A stretch of DNA of 64,000 nucleotides from JAGOEF01 sp964511665 (GCA_964511665.1 CAZEHA010000016.1:1-64000), one strand, 5' to 3'. Positions 1 through 8,044 are shown, counted from the first letter of the stretch. Notes: generated by a model not told the origin, from the letters alone. Made by a program: numbers and translations.

Positions 1-931
1 TATTTCGATAGATGATGAGCTTGAAACCATTATCGAAGAAACCGAATTTGTTGCAGATCCCGAAACTGCCGAAATTGATTACGACGAAATAGACCCGGAA
101 CCTGTTGCTGTAGAAGTATCGCTTACACATCCCGAAGAAATTAACTTGCCCGATGATTACCTGCACGATATTCGCATTGATTTTGGAGCAGCGCTGGCAG
201 CCGATTTGAAAATGATTCTTACAATTGATGATGATGATCCGCTACCCGAAGTGAAAATAACTGCCGGCACATTATCCGCATACCTAAGCAAATTGATTTC
301 CGAATCGCGCGATATTTTCAACACCCTTGCCGGAAGTTTTAAAGTATTTAATTTTGAATTTAAGGGTTTCACTCCAGGTGCAAAATCAATCAGCTTTGCT
401 ACCGGGCTCAATGTGTCGGAATTATATTCCATACAAACCGATATTGATATTGCCCTTGCCGAAATTAATATCACCGTCGTACTCGTCTTTGCCGATCTGG
501 CCGACCTCATGCAGGCAGATTCCACTATGACAATTACAGATGCTACCTTAGCAGTTACCGATGCCGAACCCGCCGAATTTGGTGTAAGCTTCGAATTTCC
601 CGAATTCGCCGGAGTAGAATCCGATGTTGAATATGATGTAAAAGTTGATTTCGGTGGAGCACTTGCCAATGCCATTCAGGTACAAATTGGCGAATTCGAT
701 CCGGTAGAAGTTGCACTGGGTGAAACTTCGGTTATGTTGAGCACCCTCATGGGAACCACCCCTGAAGCAGTTGCCGGCCTAAGCGAAGAAACCAAAATGT
801 ACGACATTTCAATTACCGGTTTGGCCATCGCAGTGCACGAGCTCACCATAACAGCCGAAATTACCCAGGGCGAAACTACCGAAGTTGTAGGAACAGTTGA
901 AACCGAAATCACTGTAACTGCTGCCGAATAA
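1..931 (+). CDS. Phage repeat-domain protein, 5' end outside window
   Basis: The frame is open from the first bases to TAA at 929-931, so the true start lies left of the window; TTG at 146 is only the first in-window start codon. The visible part holds two copies of a unit of about 156 residues: the motif RIDFGAAL (from nt 173) recurs as KVDFGGAL (from nt 641), each preceded by an acidic stretch with a Glu-Pro pair and followed by a Leu-Ser-rich helix and alternating beta-like segments. The protein is acidic and has no cysteine. I do not recognise the family. Repeated beta-rich units in a phage suggest a surface or fibre role, but that is inference. It overlaps the next start by one base (TAATG), so the two are probably translationally coupled. 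Confidence 0.8.
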   Translation, partial: ISIDDELETIIEETEFVADPETAEIDYDEIDPEPVAVEVSLTHPEEINLPDDYLHDIRIDFGAALAADLKMILTIDDDDPLPEVKITAGTLSAYLSKLISESRDIFNTLAGSFKVFNFEFKGFTPGAKSISFATGLNVSELYSIQTDIDIALAEINITVVLVFADLADLMQADSTMTITDATLAVTDAEPAEFGVSFEFPEFAGVESDVEYDVKVDFGGALANAIQVQIGEFDPVEVALGETSVMLSTLMGTTPEAVAGLSEETKMYDISITGLAIAVHELTITAEITQGETTEVVGTVETEITVTAAE

Positions 932-1428
932 TGCTCCAGGGACCAGGCATATTTATTGAAATCAAACTCGACCCGTATCTGCAGGAGTTTTTGCGTGGAT
1001 ACTTCGACCAAAACGGAAACGTATTCTACTGGCCAAAAAACCACGATATCACACGTAGATTTATCAGCCTGCTTAGGCCAAAGTCAGAAAATATTAAATA
1101 CACGAAACCTGATAACGGAGATTGGTCTTTCAGGGTCGATATACCCTATAATACTGCAGGGCGAAATCCATTCATAGTTAACTACCTATCTCGCGATAAT
1201 AACAAGCTGCTTGCAAAGCGAATCAAAGAATTTGCCGACATGGTTTTTCACGAAGATGTAATTGCACATCGTATTGCCGGATGGGAGTATAAAGACTGTG
1301 TTTTGATATTTATGGATGACTATAATATCAGTAGCAAATATTACGATAGATTGTTGAAAGACTTTCAAAGGCTAAGAAATAATCTTCGTCAGAAAAAATA
1401 TCGAAAAAAAATACACTCATTTAATTAG
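931..1428 (+). CDS. Phage protein of unknown function
   Basis: A 165-residue protein starting at the ATG that shares a base with the previous stop, which supports this start. It is basic at the C-terminus (several Arg/Lys-rich turns over the last 20 residues), with mixed alpha/beta content, two Trp-containing segments in the first half and no signal peptide. The C-terminal basic tail could bind nucleic acid. I do not recognise the family and see no catalytic motif. It lies just upstream of the head-maturation genes and may be regulatory or structural. Confidence 0.7.
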   Translation: MLQGPGIFIEIKLDPYLQEFLRGYFDQNGNVFYWPKNHDITRRFISLLRPKSENIKYTKPDNGDWSFRVDIPYNTAGRNPFIVNYLSRDNNKLLAKRIKEFADMVFHEDVIAHRIAGWEYKDCVLIFMDDYNISSKYYDRLLKDFQRLRNNLRQKKYRKKIHSFN

Positions 1429-1470
1429 TCTTATTTGTCTGTTTGTAACAACACGTAACAAAATGAAGAA

Positions 1471-1848
1471 ATGGAAAAAATAATTTGTTCAAAAATACAA
1501 TACGCATTCAGCTTTGAAGTTGAACAGGTTTTAGATAATCAAATCGAACTAAAACCGGGTTATAGTTTCAAACAAATCAATATAAATAACGCAGTGTATT
1601 CGCGAAGCTCAGATGATGCTGATGCAGGTCGGCTATTAATTGAAAAATTAGAAGTAAAGGGAAGTATAAACTTTACCGATTTCAAATTCTTGTCATACTA
1701 TCCTGTTGTATTGCAACTACAAACCCACGATGGCGAATTTATAGCAATGGGTAACACTGATACACCTGCAAGGTTTGACTCGGGGTTTAATAGAAATAAC
1801 CACTGCGAATTAACCTTCAAAAGAGCGTCGTGCATGCTAAAATCATAA
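1471..1848 (+). CDS. Phage protein of unknown function
   Basis: A 125-residue protein, probably beta-rich (alternating hydrophobic strands, Tyr/Phe-rich, no long helix), with no signal peptide or membrane segment. It begins 42 nt after the previous gene and ends just before a hairpin at 1863-1878 that separates it from the head protease gene, so it is the last gene of the leftmost visible transcription unit. A small beta protein here could be a head-decoration or connector component, but I do not recognise a family and the role is open. Confidence 0.65.
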   Translation: MEKIICSKIQYAFSFEVEQVLDNQIELKPGYSFKQININNAVYSRSSDDADAGRLLIEKLEVKGSINFTDFKFLSYYPVVLQLQTHDGEFIAMGNTDTPARFDSGFNRNNHCELTFKRASCMLKS

Positions 1849-1862
1849 TGTGTTGGATAACT

Positions 1863-1884
1863 GACAGTTATAACTGTCTTTTTA
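1863..1884 (+). terminator. Palindrome with T run after the 1471 gene
   Basis: A perfect 16-bp palindrome, GACAGTTATAACTGTC (1863-1878), is followed by TTTTT, so it can act as an intrinsic terminator for the upstream genes. Its right arm also forms the TGTC of the promoter-like element at 1875-1910, so it could equally be an operator. Confidence 0.6.
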
Positions 1885-1910
1885 TATAAGATAAATCGGG
1901 AATATTATTG
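1875..1910 (+). promoter_or_regulatory. Phage late-promoter-like element A (variant)
   Basis: TGTCTTTT (1875-1882), 20 nt, then TATTATTG (1903-1910), ending 16 nt before the ATG of the head protease gene. This has the same spacing as five other elements in the prophage and an identical second box to element C (11352-11387); the first box differs from TGTCCTTT by one base. The second box resembles the Bacteroidetes -7 box TAnnTTTG. Confidence 0.55.
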
Positions 1911-1926
1911 TGCAAACAATTGACCG

Positions 1927-2787
1927 ATGTCGCAAATTCTTAACGAAATTCTTAAAGGGAGCAACTTATACTGCAAGCGCAGCGACTTTGTTTCGTTTCT
2001 CTATACAATTTTCGAGAAAACCGGCCAGCAACCCAGCCAAAAAACGGCCTATCCCCTATTATATATAAATGGTGCCGGTGAAATTAATACTGATCCCAAG
2101 GCCGAATCCGGCAAAAAAATTGCCATTGTGCCTATTTCTGGTCTCATGACCAAATATGGCGACTGGTGGACTTATGGAATAGCCGAAATTGGGGAATACA
2201 TTCTCGATCTGTATAATTCTGCCGATATAGAAGGCATAATTGTTAAATACGATACCGGTGGCGGAACCATGGGCGCAATTATCGAACTGGAATCCATATT
2301 CGGAATGCGCAATAAACCGGTTTTCTCACTTATCGACAGTAATTGCTATTCGGCCGGAATTTATACTGCAATGTTTACCGATGGCATTTTTGCAACAAAC
2401 TCGAAATGCGGTGTTGGTAGTGTTGGCGTTATGACACGCATTATAGACGATAGCAAGCTTCTCGAAAATTGGGGTATTGTGGTCCGCGAAGTATATCCCC
2501 CCGAAAGCAAATTCAAAAACAAAGCAATCAACGAAGCTATTGCCGGCAATGATGCATTGTTGATTGAGGAAATATTGTCGCCGATGGCAATTATGTTTCA
2601 GAATGCCGTAAAAAACGCCCGGCCAAACCTCGATATGTCGGTTGAAGGCATAATTGAGGGTAAAGATTTCTTTGCCGACAAGGCCGTAGATGCAAAAATG
2701 ATTGATGGCATTAAAACCATGCCCGAAATGATTCAGCACGTATTGAACTACACTACAGGCAAAACCATTCAAAATGTTCTCACCTAA
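1927..2787 (+). CDS. S49 (SppA/ClpP-fold) phage head maturation protease
   Basis: A 286-residue protein with the serine-peptidase S49 core. The beta-strand plus Gly-rich turn YDTGGGT (about 108-114) and the segment around NCYSAGIY with the probable nucleophile Ser142 match the family; lysines at 195-199 (SKFKNK) lie where S49 enzymes carry the catalytic Lys. There is no signal peptide, unlike bacterial SppA, which fits a cytoplasmic prohead protease. In tailed phages such proteins cleave scaffold and capsid during head maturation. The capsid gene begins 13 nt downstream, so the substrate is probably that protein. The start is the ATG 16 nt after the late-promoter-like element A. Family call firm; phage role inferred from context. 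Confidence 0.9.
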   Translation: MSQILNEILKGSNLYCKRSDFVSFLYTIFEKTGQQPSQKTAYPLLYINGAGEINTDPKAESGKKIAIVPISGLMTKYGDWWTYGIAEIGEYILDLYNSADIEGIIVKYDTGGGTMGAIIELESIFGMRNKPVFSLIDSNCYSAGIYTAMFTDGIFATNSKCGVGSVGVMTRIIDDSKLLENWGIVVREVYPPESKFKNKAINEAIAGNDALLIEEILSPMAIMFQNAVKNARPNLDMSVEGIIEGKDFFADKAVDAKMIDGIKTMPEMIQHVLNYTTGKTIQNVLT

Positions 2788-2800
2788 ACTGTAATAAATT

Positions 2801-4828
2801 ATGAAAAAACGATTCATTGCGTTACTTGCACGTCTCGGATTCACCGATAAAGCAAAAAACAACCAGCTCACCGCTGAAGAAACCAGCCAATTGAACGCCG
2901 AGTGCGTGAAAGAACTTGGAATGGAACTGAAAAAGGTAATGGAAAAAATTACCAGTGAACAAAACAACCCCGACAGCGAAATGTTGTCGCAAATTTCGTC
3001 ATTGTTGGCCGAAAACACCGACACTGAAGAAGATGACGAAGATGATGACGAAACCAATGCCGAAGGCGAAGAGACTGAAGACGAAGACGACGACGACGAA
3101 GAACCCGAAGCTAAGAAAAAAGGCCAGAAGAATCTTCTAAAAAAAGTGAACAGCATTGTCGGTGCCAACAAAAAAATGCAACAGCAGATAAAAACCCTTG
3201 CCGAAAGGCAGGAGCCTGCTACCCCCAAAAGGGTTCTGGAAGGAAAGAAAATTGTTGCTTTTGGCGGAGCCCACACCGCTTCGCATCTGTTTGGCGTTAC
3301 CGGTGCAGCTTTCGAACTGGCAAAGCCGTGGAATGCACGTGCCGCTAAGCACACTGCCCCCACCGAACGTTATTCAGAAGACGAACGCGAAATGTTGTTC
3401 CGTGATTTCAATGCCTACGGCAAAGAATTGAGCTCGCGTTATGCACATCTGCATACCAATGGATTGTTGGGTGTTTTGGCTGCCGGCAACATGGATTACT
3501 CCGAACTCGAAAGTGACCTCGGAGCATATTACCGCGTACGTCGTCAGGATGCTATCATCGACCGCATTCGTCAGCTGCCCTCGATTGCTTCCATTTTCCC
3601 GGTTGTTTACAACATTCAGGACGAACAGGCAATGGTTGATGTTTTCGCCAGCGGAAGCTTCACCCAGGCATATCAGGCCGGCCGCGTTTTCTCGGGTGGT
3701 TTCGCATTCGAACCCCAAAAAGCAAAGGTAAAAGATGTGATGTTCAAGTATCTGTTCAGCGACCTGAAAGACCTGGAAACTCAATACATCGGTTATCTGA
3801 ATCAGGAAGGTTCCGACCCGATTAAATGGGCTTTTATTGAATGGATCATGATGAAATGCGCCATCATTCAGCACAACGAAAAAGAGTTGCGCAGGGTGAA
3901 AGGCTACCGGGTGGAATCAACCACAGGTAAAGCTGCACATTTCATGTATGCCAGTACTGGATTCCTTCACACTGTTGAAGATCAGTACGAAAAGGAAAAC
4001 CGCGTGTACGTATTCCCCACGAAACGTGCCTACACAAAAGCAACAATTCTCGACTATGTTCGCGCATTTGTTGAAGATGTGTTCATGATGAAGGATAATG
4101 TTACCGAAATATCCGAAATGCCCCTGTTCATGAACGCCAAACACGTTCCATGGTTCAAGGAAGCATACCGTGAAAAATACGGTGAGCAAAGCGATTTTCA
4201 GGGCGAAAAAATGGAAGTGAAAGACTATCCAATGCCCAAAATCGTTGCTATCCCCAACATGGGCGCCACACGCTTCGACATGTTCATCATGCCCGAAAAT
4301 GCAGTAGAAATTCACGAAAACAAACCAGGCGAATTTTACGCATACTACTTCCAGCGCGACCTCGAAAACCTGATGGTTTGCACCTACGGTAAAGAGGGAA
4401 CATTCACATTCGGAGGCCGCAAACATGCAACCCGTGCTGCTCTTGAAGCTTCGAATGGTGCCGACACCAACATTTTCCGGAACAATCCGACTACCTTGCT
4501 TGCCGATGGCGCCACCACCTGCAATGCACTGGTAAACGAAATGTTCGAAACTGTGAACAATACCGGCGCCACTGCCATCACCGACATTGTTGGTGCAAAA
4601 CAGGGCAATGTGTACAAAATTCTCTGCGGAGGTACCACCAATGCAACTACCATTGCAAAGACAAACAAATTCTCCGAGCTGACTGCAGCTTATATTCCCA
4701 CCGCCGTTGGCGACTATCTGAAAGTAATCTACGATCCCGTTGACGAAAAGTTCCTCGAACTCGAACGTAAAGTGGGTGGTACTATCGCCGTGAACGCCAG
4801 TGTTAAAGCACCGGAATACGTGGCATAA
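2801..4828 (+). CDS. Major capsid protein with N-terminal acidic scaffold-like region
   Basis: A 675-residue protein directly after the head protease. Residues 1-70 are mostly helical; 75-104 are almost entirely Asp/Glu; 105-136 are Lys-rich and coiled-coil-like; the remaining ~540 residues are a mixed alpha/beta globular part with no membrane segment, as expected for a shell protein. A helical charged N-terminus removed by a prohead protease is typical of HK97-fold capsids (delta domain or fused scaffold). No separate scaffold gene is visible, which supports the fusion idea. It is also one of the longest head genes, followed by a terminator hairpin. I assign it as capsid from position, composition and length, not from a recognised sequence motif. 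Confidence 0.7.
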   Translation: MKKRFIALLARLGFTDKAKNNQLTAEETSQLNAECVKELGMELKKVMEKITSEQNNPDSEMLSQISSLLAENTDTEEDDEDDDETNAEGEETEDEDDDDEEPEAKKKGQKNLLKKVNSIVGANKKMQQQIKTLAERQEPATPKRVLEGKKIVAFGGAHTASHLFGVTGAAFELAKPWNARAAKHTAPTERYSEDEREMLFRDFNAYGKELSSRYAHLHTNGLLGVLAAGNMDYSELESDLGAYYRVRRQDAIIDRIRQLPSIASIFPVVYNIQDEQAMVDVFASGSFTQAYQAGRVFSGGFAFEPQKAKVKDVMFKYLFSDLKDLETQYIGYLNQEGSDPIKWAFIEWIMMKCAIIQHNEKELRRVKGYRVESTTGKAAHFMYASTGFLHTVEDQYEKENRVYVFPTKRAYTKATILDYVRAFVEDVFMMKDNVTEISEMPLFMNAKHVPWFKEAYREKYGEQSDFQGEKMEVKDYPMPKIVAIPNMGATRFDMFIMPENAVEIHENKPGEFYAYYFQRDLENLMVCTYGKEGTFTFGGRKHATRAALEASNGADTNIFRNNPTTLLADGATTCNALVNEMFETVNNTGATAITDIVGAKQGNVYKILCGGTTNATTIAKTNKFSELTAAYIPTAVGDYLKVIYDPVDEKFLELERKVGGTIAVNASVKAPEYVA

Positions 4829-4834
4829 GTTAAC

Positions 4835-4862
4835 GGCTCCCGGCTTCTGTCGGGAGCCATTA
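4835..4862 (+). terminator. Intrinsic terminator after capsid gene
   Basis: Perfect 8-bp GC-rich stem GGCTCCCG (4835-4842) / CGGGAGCC (4851-4858), 8-nt loop, then a weak T-containing tail (ATTATTGTTT). It sits 6 nt after the capsid stop and could attenuate rather than fully stop transcription into 4892. Confidence 0.6.
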
Positions 4863-4891
4863 TTGTTTCACCATTAAAAAAATAAAATAGC

Positions 4892-5899
4892 ATGAAAAAG
4901 CAAAACGCAAAACAGATAGCCTGGGCACAAAACAAAGTGCAAAATGCAACCCGAAGGTTGTTAACCAGGTTTGTAGTGATACTTACCCTTATTTTCGTTC
5001 TCCCGGCAGGTGTAATGTTTGCCATTGGCGACGAAAAGAGTGGCGAAATCGGAGCTGCAATAACAATAACCGGGGTTGGTCTGATGGCCTCTATCGGCAA
5101 TATTGATGATGCGACTGCATCCGATAAATCGGGAAAATTGGTAAAAGCTAAGATGTGGATTATTTCGGAAGAAAGTTACGACGATTCTCAGCCTTTCCCT
5201 GCTCGTAATAATAGGCAGCGTGGCACAATACCGCTAAAAGCCGGAGAGTATTGGAAGTACATTAAAGCAGTTGAAGACAGTCTTGAACCGCTAAGTAATG
5301 GAGAATCAGCCGATGGAAATGATAAGATAGGCAACACACTAACGTTTGTTGTGGGAGGCCTTGATGACAAAATTCAACAGCTTCTTGAGGGTGGTTTAGG
5401 CAAAGGTTTCTATATAGTTTGGGAAATCTGCGCAACCAACACTAAATACCTTGGAGGCAATGGATGTAAAGCAATGCGATTAACAAAATTTGAGGGTGGG
5501 GCTGGTAAAGACCGCACAGGCTACACGCTAACATTTGAGAACCAGTGTGGGGAACTATATTCCATCTACACCGGTACAATTAGCACCGAAGCCCCCGACA
5601 CCGTTGCAGCCGACGAAACCGAAATAACGCTAACTTCAAACTGCGCATACCAGCTTACTGATGGTTCGGTATCGGCAGTAGTGATTACCGGGTTCGATGG
5701 AGTTACCAGCGCCGATGTTGGCAGGATCCTGTCAATTTATGGTTCAGGTGGTACTTATCCCAGCACCATTACCGCGGCCAACGACTTCATTCTTACCGAT
5801 GGAGAAACATGGACTGCAAGTTCGGGAAAACGCCTCGATGTTAAGGTTTTCAAAGATGGAGCCAGCTCCTACAAATTCATTGAGTTGAGTAGGGTATAG
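4892..5899 (+). CDS. Probable tail-tube or decoration protein with C-terminal Ig-like region
   Basis: A 335-residue product from ATG 4892. Residues 1-25 are basic and 26-45 form a hydrophobic segment that looks like a membrane helix, unusual for a virion protein. An in-frame ATG at 5084 (residue 65) would give a soluble 271-residue form whose start (MASIGNIDD) looks more like a normal virion protein. Residues ~75-230 are beta-rich; the last ~90 residues form a separate Thr/Gly/Asp-rich beta domain that resembles Ig-like or fibre modules on phage tubes and heads. It lies between the capsid gene and the frameshifted gene pair, the place of the major tail protein in many siphoviruses. The role is inferred from this order and the start is uncertain. 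Confidence 0.6.
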   Translation: MKKQNAKQIAWAQNKVQNATRRLLTRFVVILTLIFVLPAGVMFAIGDEKSGEIGAAITITGVGLMASIGNIDDATASDKSGKLVKAKMWIISEESYDDSQPFPARNNRQRGTIPLKAGEYWKYIKAVEDSLEPLSNGESADGNDKIGNTLTFVVGGLDDKIQQLLEGGLGKGFYIVWEICATNTKYLGGNGCKAMRLTKFEGGAGKDRTGYTLTFENQCGELYSIYTGTISTEAPDTVAADETEITLTSNCAYQLTDGSVSAVVITGFDGVTSADVGRILSIYGSGGTYPSTITAANDFILTDGETWTASSGKRLDVKVFKDGASSYKFIELSRV

Positions 5900-5924
5900 T
5901 GGTTGTGTTTTAATTGGGTTACGG

Positions 5925-5951
5925 AAAAGCTCTCCTCGGGGAGCTTTTTTT
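5925..5951 (+). terminator. Strong intrinsic terminator
   Basis: Stem AAAAGCTCTCC (5925-5935) / GGGGAGCTTTT (5938-5948), with one G-T pair, closing on a TC loop and followed by a run of seven T (5945-5951). It ends the capsid/tail-tube unit 26 nt after the stop codon; a new promoter-like element begins at 5953. Confidence 0.85.
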
Positions 5952-5952
5952 A

Positions 5953-5991
5953 TGTCCTTTGCTCAAAGTTGCTTCAAATCTAACTTTGAGC
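5953..5991 (+). promoter_or_regulatory. Phage late-promoter-like element B with overlapping inverted repeat
   Basis: TGTCCTTT (5953-5960), 20 nt, TAACTTTG (5981-5988), a perfect match to the Bacteroidetes -7 box. A perfect 10-bp inverted repeat, GCTCAAAGTT (5961-5970) / AACTTTGAGC (5982-5991), starts right after the first box and covers the second, so a protein bound there would cover the promoter; the same repeat could form an RNA hairpin. The next start codon is at 6025. Confidence 0.65.
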
Positions 5992-6024
5992 ATTATCATT
6001 AAATTAAACTAATACATTGCTATC

Positions 6025-6618
6025 ATGAACAAACTCACTCCCGACCAAATCAACGACATGGTTGTTGCCAACGAAACAGCCGACGAAACAATATTTCAAG
6101 CCGATCTGAAACTTTACCGGCGTATGTTTCCGCACTCCAAAATCATTAACGATCTCGAACGTGCTAACGAATTTACCCGGAAGGCACTCGATGGACGCAT
6201 GCTCAAGGAGTTATTGAAAGAAATTTGCATCACCACAATTCACGAGAACCGGTTGAAATTAACCATGAAAGCTCCGAAAATTGCCAAAAACGACAAAACC
6301 AACAAAACCAACACGCAACCAGATCCTGCCAACAATGAGGTAAGCGATAAGCTTAAAGCTGCTCAACAGGAACTACTTGCAATTGAAGATATTGCTACCA
6401 TGAAGTACAATAAGTGCAAATCGTTATTGCTCCGGCTTGGTTTAAAGGTTGCTAAAAACGATACAGCAACCATTATGGCAGCGCTTAACGCACACAAGCA
6501 GCAGTTGCTTGACGCCATGCCTAAAGCAGACACTATTGCAGAAGAAGTAAGCAATGATGCTGCACATAATGCAGATGCTAATTTAGAAGGAGAAAAAAAA
6601 AGCGCGGACCAAGAATAG
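6025..6618 (+). CDS. Phage protein, probable first part of a -1 frameshift pair (tail-chaperone-like)
   Basis: A 197-residue protein: a helical first ~80 residues, a Lys/Asn/Thr-rich linker around 84-105, then helical Ala-rich segments. It ends 6 codons after a run of nine A (6593-6601) read as GAA AAA AAA AGC. In the -1 frame the sequence continues open through 7079, so a fraction of ribosomes could make a longer product. That arrangement, next to a tail-tube gene, is the hallmark of gpG/gpGT-type tail-assembly chaperones. No sequence motif confirms the family; the assignment is from layout. Normally this pair sits directly before the tape-measure gene, but here the tape measure is 12 kb away. 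Confidence 0.65.
   Translation: MNKLTPDQINDMVVANETADETIFQADLKLYRRMFPHSKIINDLERANEFTRKALDGRMLKELLKEICITTIHENRLKLTMKAPKIAKNDKTNKTNTQPDPANNEVSDKLKAAQQELLAIEDIATMKYNKCKSLLLRLGLKVAKNDTATIMAALNAHKQQLLDAMPKADTIAEEVSNDAAHNADANLEGEKKSADQE
6586..6602 (+). other. Candidate -1 ribosomal frameshift site
   Basis: GAAGGAG (6586-6592), a Shine-Dalgarno-like stretch, is followed by nine A (6593-6601). In the 6025 frame the slippery heptamer reads A AAA AAA (6594-6600), and a slip of -1 gives AAG at 6600 and the reading K-R-G-P-R-I-E-F-P-A-I-P-W into the 6672 gene. The -1 frame is open only from 6582, immediately upstream of the A run. A 5-bp hairpin (TCCCA 6622-6626 / TGGGA 6636-6640) follows, farther than usual for a stimulator. 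Confidence 0.6.
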
Positions 6619-6671
6619 AGTTCCCAGCCATACCTTGGGAGAATACACACGATCGTAATGTACAACTGTGC

Positions 6672-7079
6672 ATGGTGCTATATAACGACCGTGTGTTTTC
6701 TTTTGAGAGAGCTGCAAGCATCGAACACATAATAGACGCCAACCCCAGTGAAGATAACGTAAAAGAATTGGTTAAGTGGAACAGGCGCAACCGCCAGGCA
6801 CAAGAGGAACTGGTTAGCTACAATACCCACTCTCGATTCCTATTTGTCCATCCACTTACTAAAGACTACCAAACAGCTAACGAATACATACTGTTGAAGC
6901 AGAATCAACCCAATAAGTTTTTTGATGAAGTAAGCAATGCGAAGAAGTATATCGAAAGGTATAAGAGCCTGCTGAAAAATAAGAAATACAAGGACCAGGA
7001 AGAGTATGTAAAGTTCTCCGGGCATTTGGCTAACTACGAACACAAGCTCGAAATGATGCAGACAGTACTTAATGCCTAA
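6672..7079 (+). CDS. Phage protein, probable frameshift extension of the 6025 gene
   Basis: From ATG 6672 this is a 135-residue helical, charged protein (Lys/Glu-rich C-terminal helices, no signal peptide). The same frame is open upstream to 6582, and the 24 codons before the ATG read like real protein (Trp-Glu-Asn, Asp-Arg-Asn-Val). There is no usual start codon in that stretch, so it is best explained as the extension of the 6025 product after a -1 slip at 6594-6600; independent initiation at 6672 is the alternative, as is a homopolymer sequencing error. A strong terminator follows at 7105. Function probably tail assembly, by analogy with gpGT. Confidence 0.6.
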   Translation: MVLYNDRVFSFERAASIEHIIDANPSEDNVKELVKWNRRNRQAQEELVSYNTHSRFLFVHPLTKDYQTANEYILLKQNQPNKFFDEVSNAKKYIERYKSLLKNKKYKDQEEYVKFSGHLANYEHKLEMMQTVLNA

Positions 7080-7104
7080 TAACAAAAAATAGTTTCAATC
7101 AAGT

Positions 7105-7128
7105 AAGCGCACGCTGTGCGCTTTTTTT
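7105..7128 (+). terminator. Strong intrinsic terminator
   Basis: Perfect 8-bp stem AAGCGCAC (7105-7112) / GTGCGCTT (7116-7123), loop GCT, T run to 7128. It closes the head/tail unit that starts at 5953 and separates it from the accessory block. Confidence 0.9.
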
Positions 7129-7378
7129 GTGTGCGTAAGTGTCGCAACGTATTGCGCTGCAATGCCTGTCATATTTCTGTTATTTTTGTTTTACAAAGTT
7201 TTACAATCGCTAAACTCAGCGTTGCGGTGGTAATTGTCATTTCAATGTTTTAAAAAATTTGAATATATATTTATAGCACTGTTAATCAGGCTATTATATA
7301 TATTTTTTCTGACAAAACACACGAAAATAAAGCATATTGAACCATATTTAATGTTTAACAAAGTCTTTTTGTAGTGTT
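7129..7378 (+). other. AT-rich intergenic region before the ParB/PAPS-reductase block
   Basis: About 250 nt without a credible gene. The composition drops to very AT-rich with several TATATA-like runs. One TATTTTTG (7181-7188) matches the Bacteroidetes -7 box, but no clear TTTG lies 19-21 nt upstream. The region may hold the promoter of the accessory block; I cannot place it with confidence. Confidence 0.4.
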
Positions 7379-8044
7379 TTGCCTGAAAATAGATTTGCAA
7401 TAAAAAAATTGAACACAATAAAAGTTTATAATTTAAGCAATCTACCCGTTGCAAACCTGCAAGACTTTAACGAATTGCAAGAAGATTTTAAAATATTTAA
7501 TCCCGAAAAGAATAAAAAACTGCAAGATATTATTATTGACAGGGGTTTTAAATATGCGTTCAAAGCATGGCAGGGCGAAGACGGCAAGTTGTGGATAATT
7601 GATGCGCACCAACGAAAGGCTGCACTTATTGAACTGCAAAAAAAAGGGTATCATGTTCCGCCAATTCCTTACGAACTTATTTATGCCGAAAACAAACGCG
7701 ATGCTGTAAAAGAAATTGCTGCATACAATAGTGAGTTTGCCGATAAAAATCCTGATACAATTTTATTCCAACAATATGATATTAGTGTTTCAGAATTAGA
7801 AGAATTTGAACTTAAGCAGATATCACTCGAAATTGACGAAAATGTAAACTGGCACGAACTCGAAAACATTTCGACAAACCAACATCCACGCGACAACCAA
7901 TATCGTATTAAATATGAGATTGTATTTGATAACGAAGGCCAACAGGATAAGTGGTACAACTTCCTGAAAATGCTTAAGGACAGATATGTTGAATGCGAAA
8001 CCATTGCCGAACGGATTACCAAATACATCGAAGAGCATGAGTGA
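7379..8044 (+). CDS. ParB/Srx-fold (ParB-like nuclease domain) protein
   Basis: A 221-residue protein with the ParB N-terminal-like fold: a helix, then LWIIDAHQRKAAL (about 71-83), where the D-x-H-Q-R motif corresponds to the D-G-x-H-R loop of ParB/DndB-type proteins that binds nucleotide. The C-terminal ~50 residues are a helical region following a beta-rich YEIVF segment and seem specific to this phage group. The only in-frame start is TTG 7379, because a stop (7349) precedes it and no ATG follows early. The last 8 nt overlap the PAPS-reductase gene, so the two are co-translated. ParB-type domains hydrolyse CTP or bind DNA in known cases; here the role is unknown. With the next gene it resembles IbrB-IbrA. 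Confidence 0.8.
   Translation: MPENRFAIKKLNTIKVYNLSNLPVANLQDFNELQEDFKIFNPEKNKKLQDIIIDRGFKYAFKAWQGEDGKLWIIDAHQRKAALIELQKKGYHVPPIPYELIYAENKRDAVKEIAAYNSEFADKNPDTILFQQYDISVSELEEFELKQISLEIDENVNWHELENISTNQHPRDNQYRIKYEIVFDNEGQQDKWYNFLKMLKDRYVECETIAERITKYIEEHE

Noticed and set aside
2326..3363. A long open frame of 345 codons on the minus strand
   Set aside because: It lies antisense to the protease and capsid genes. The acidic repeat of the capsid read backwards gives a Ser run, and no start or regulatory signal fits. A shadow of real genes.
7242..7454. Minus-strand frame of 70 codons in the gap before the ParB-like gene
   Set aside because: Very AT-rich with no start context, and it overlaps the ParB-like gene. 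No protein-like features.
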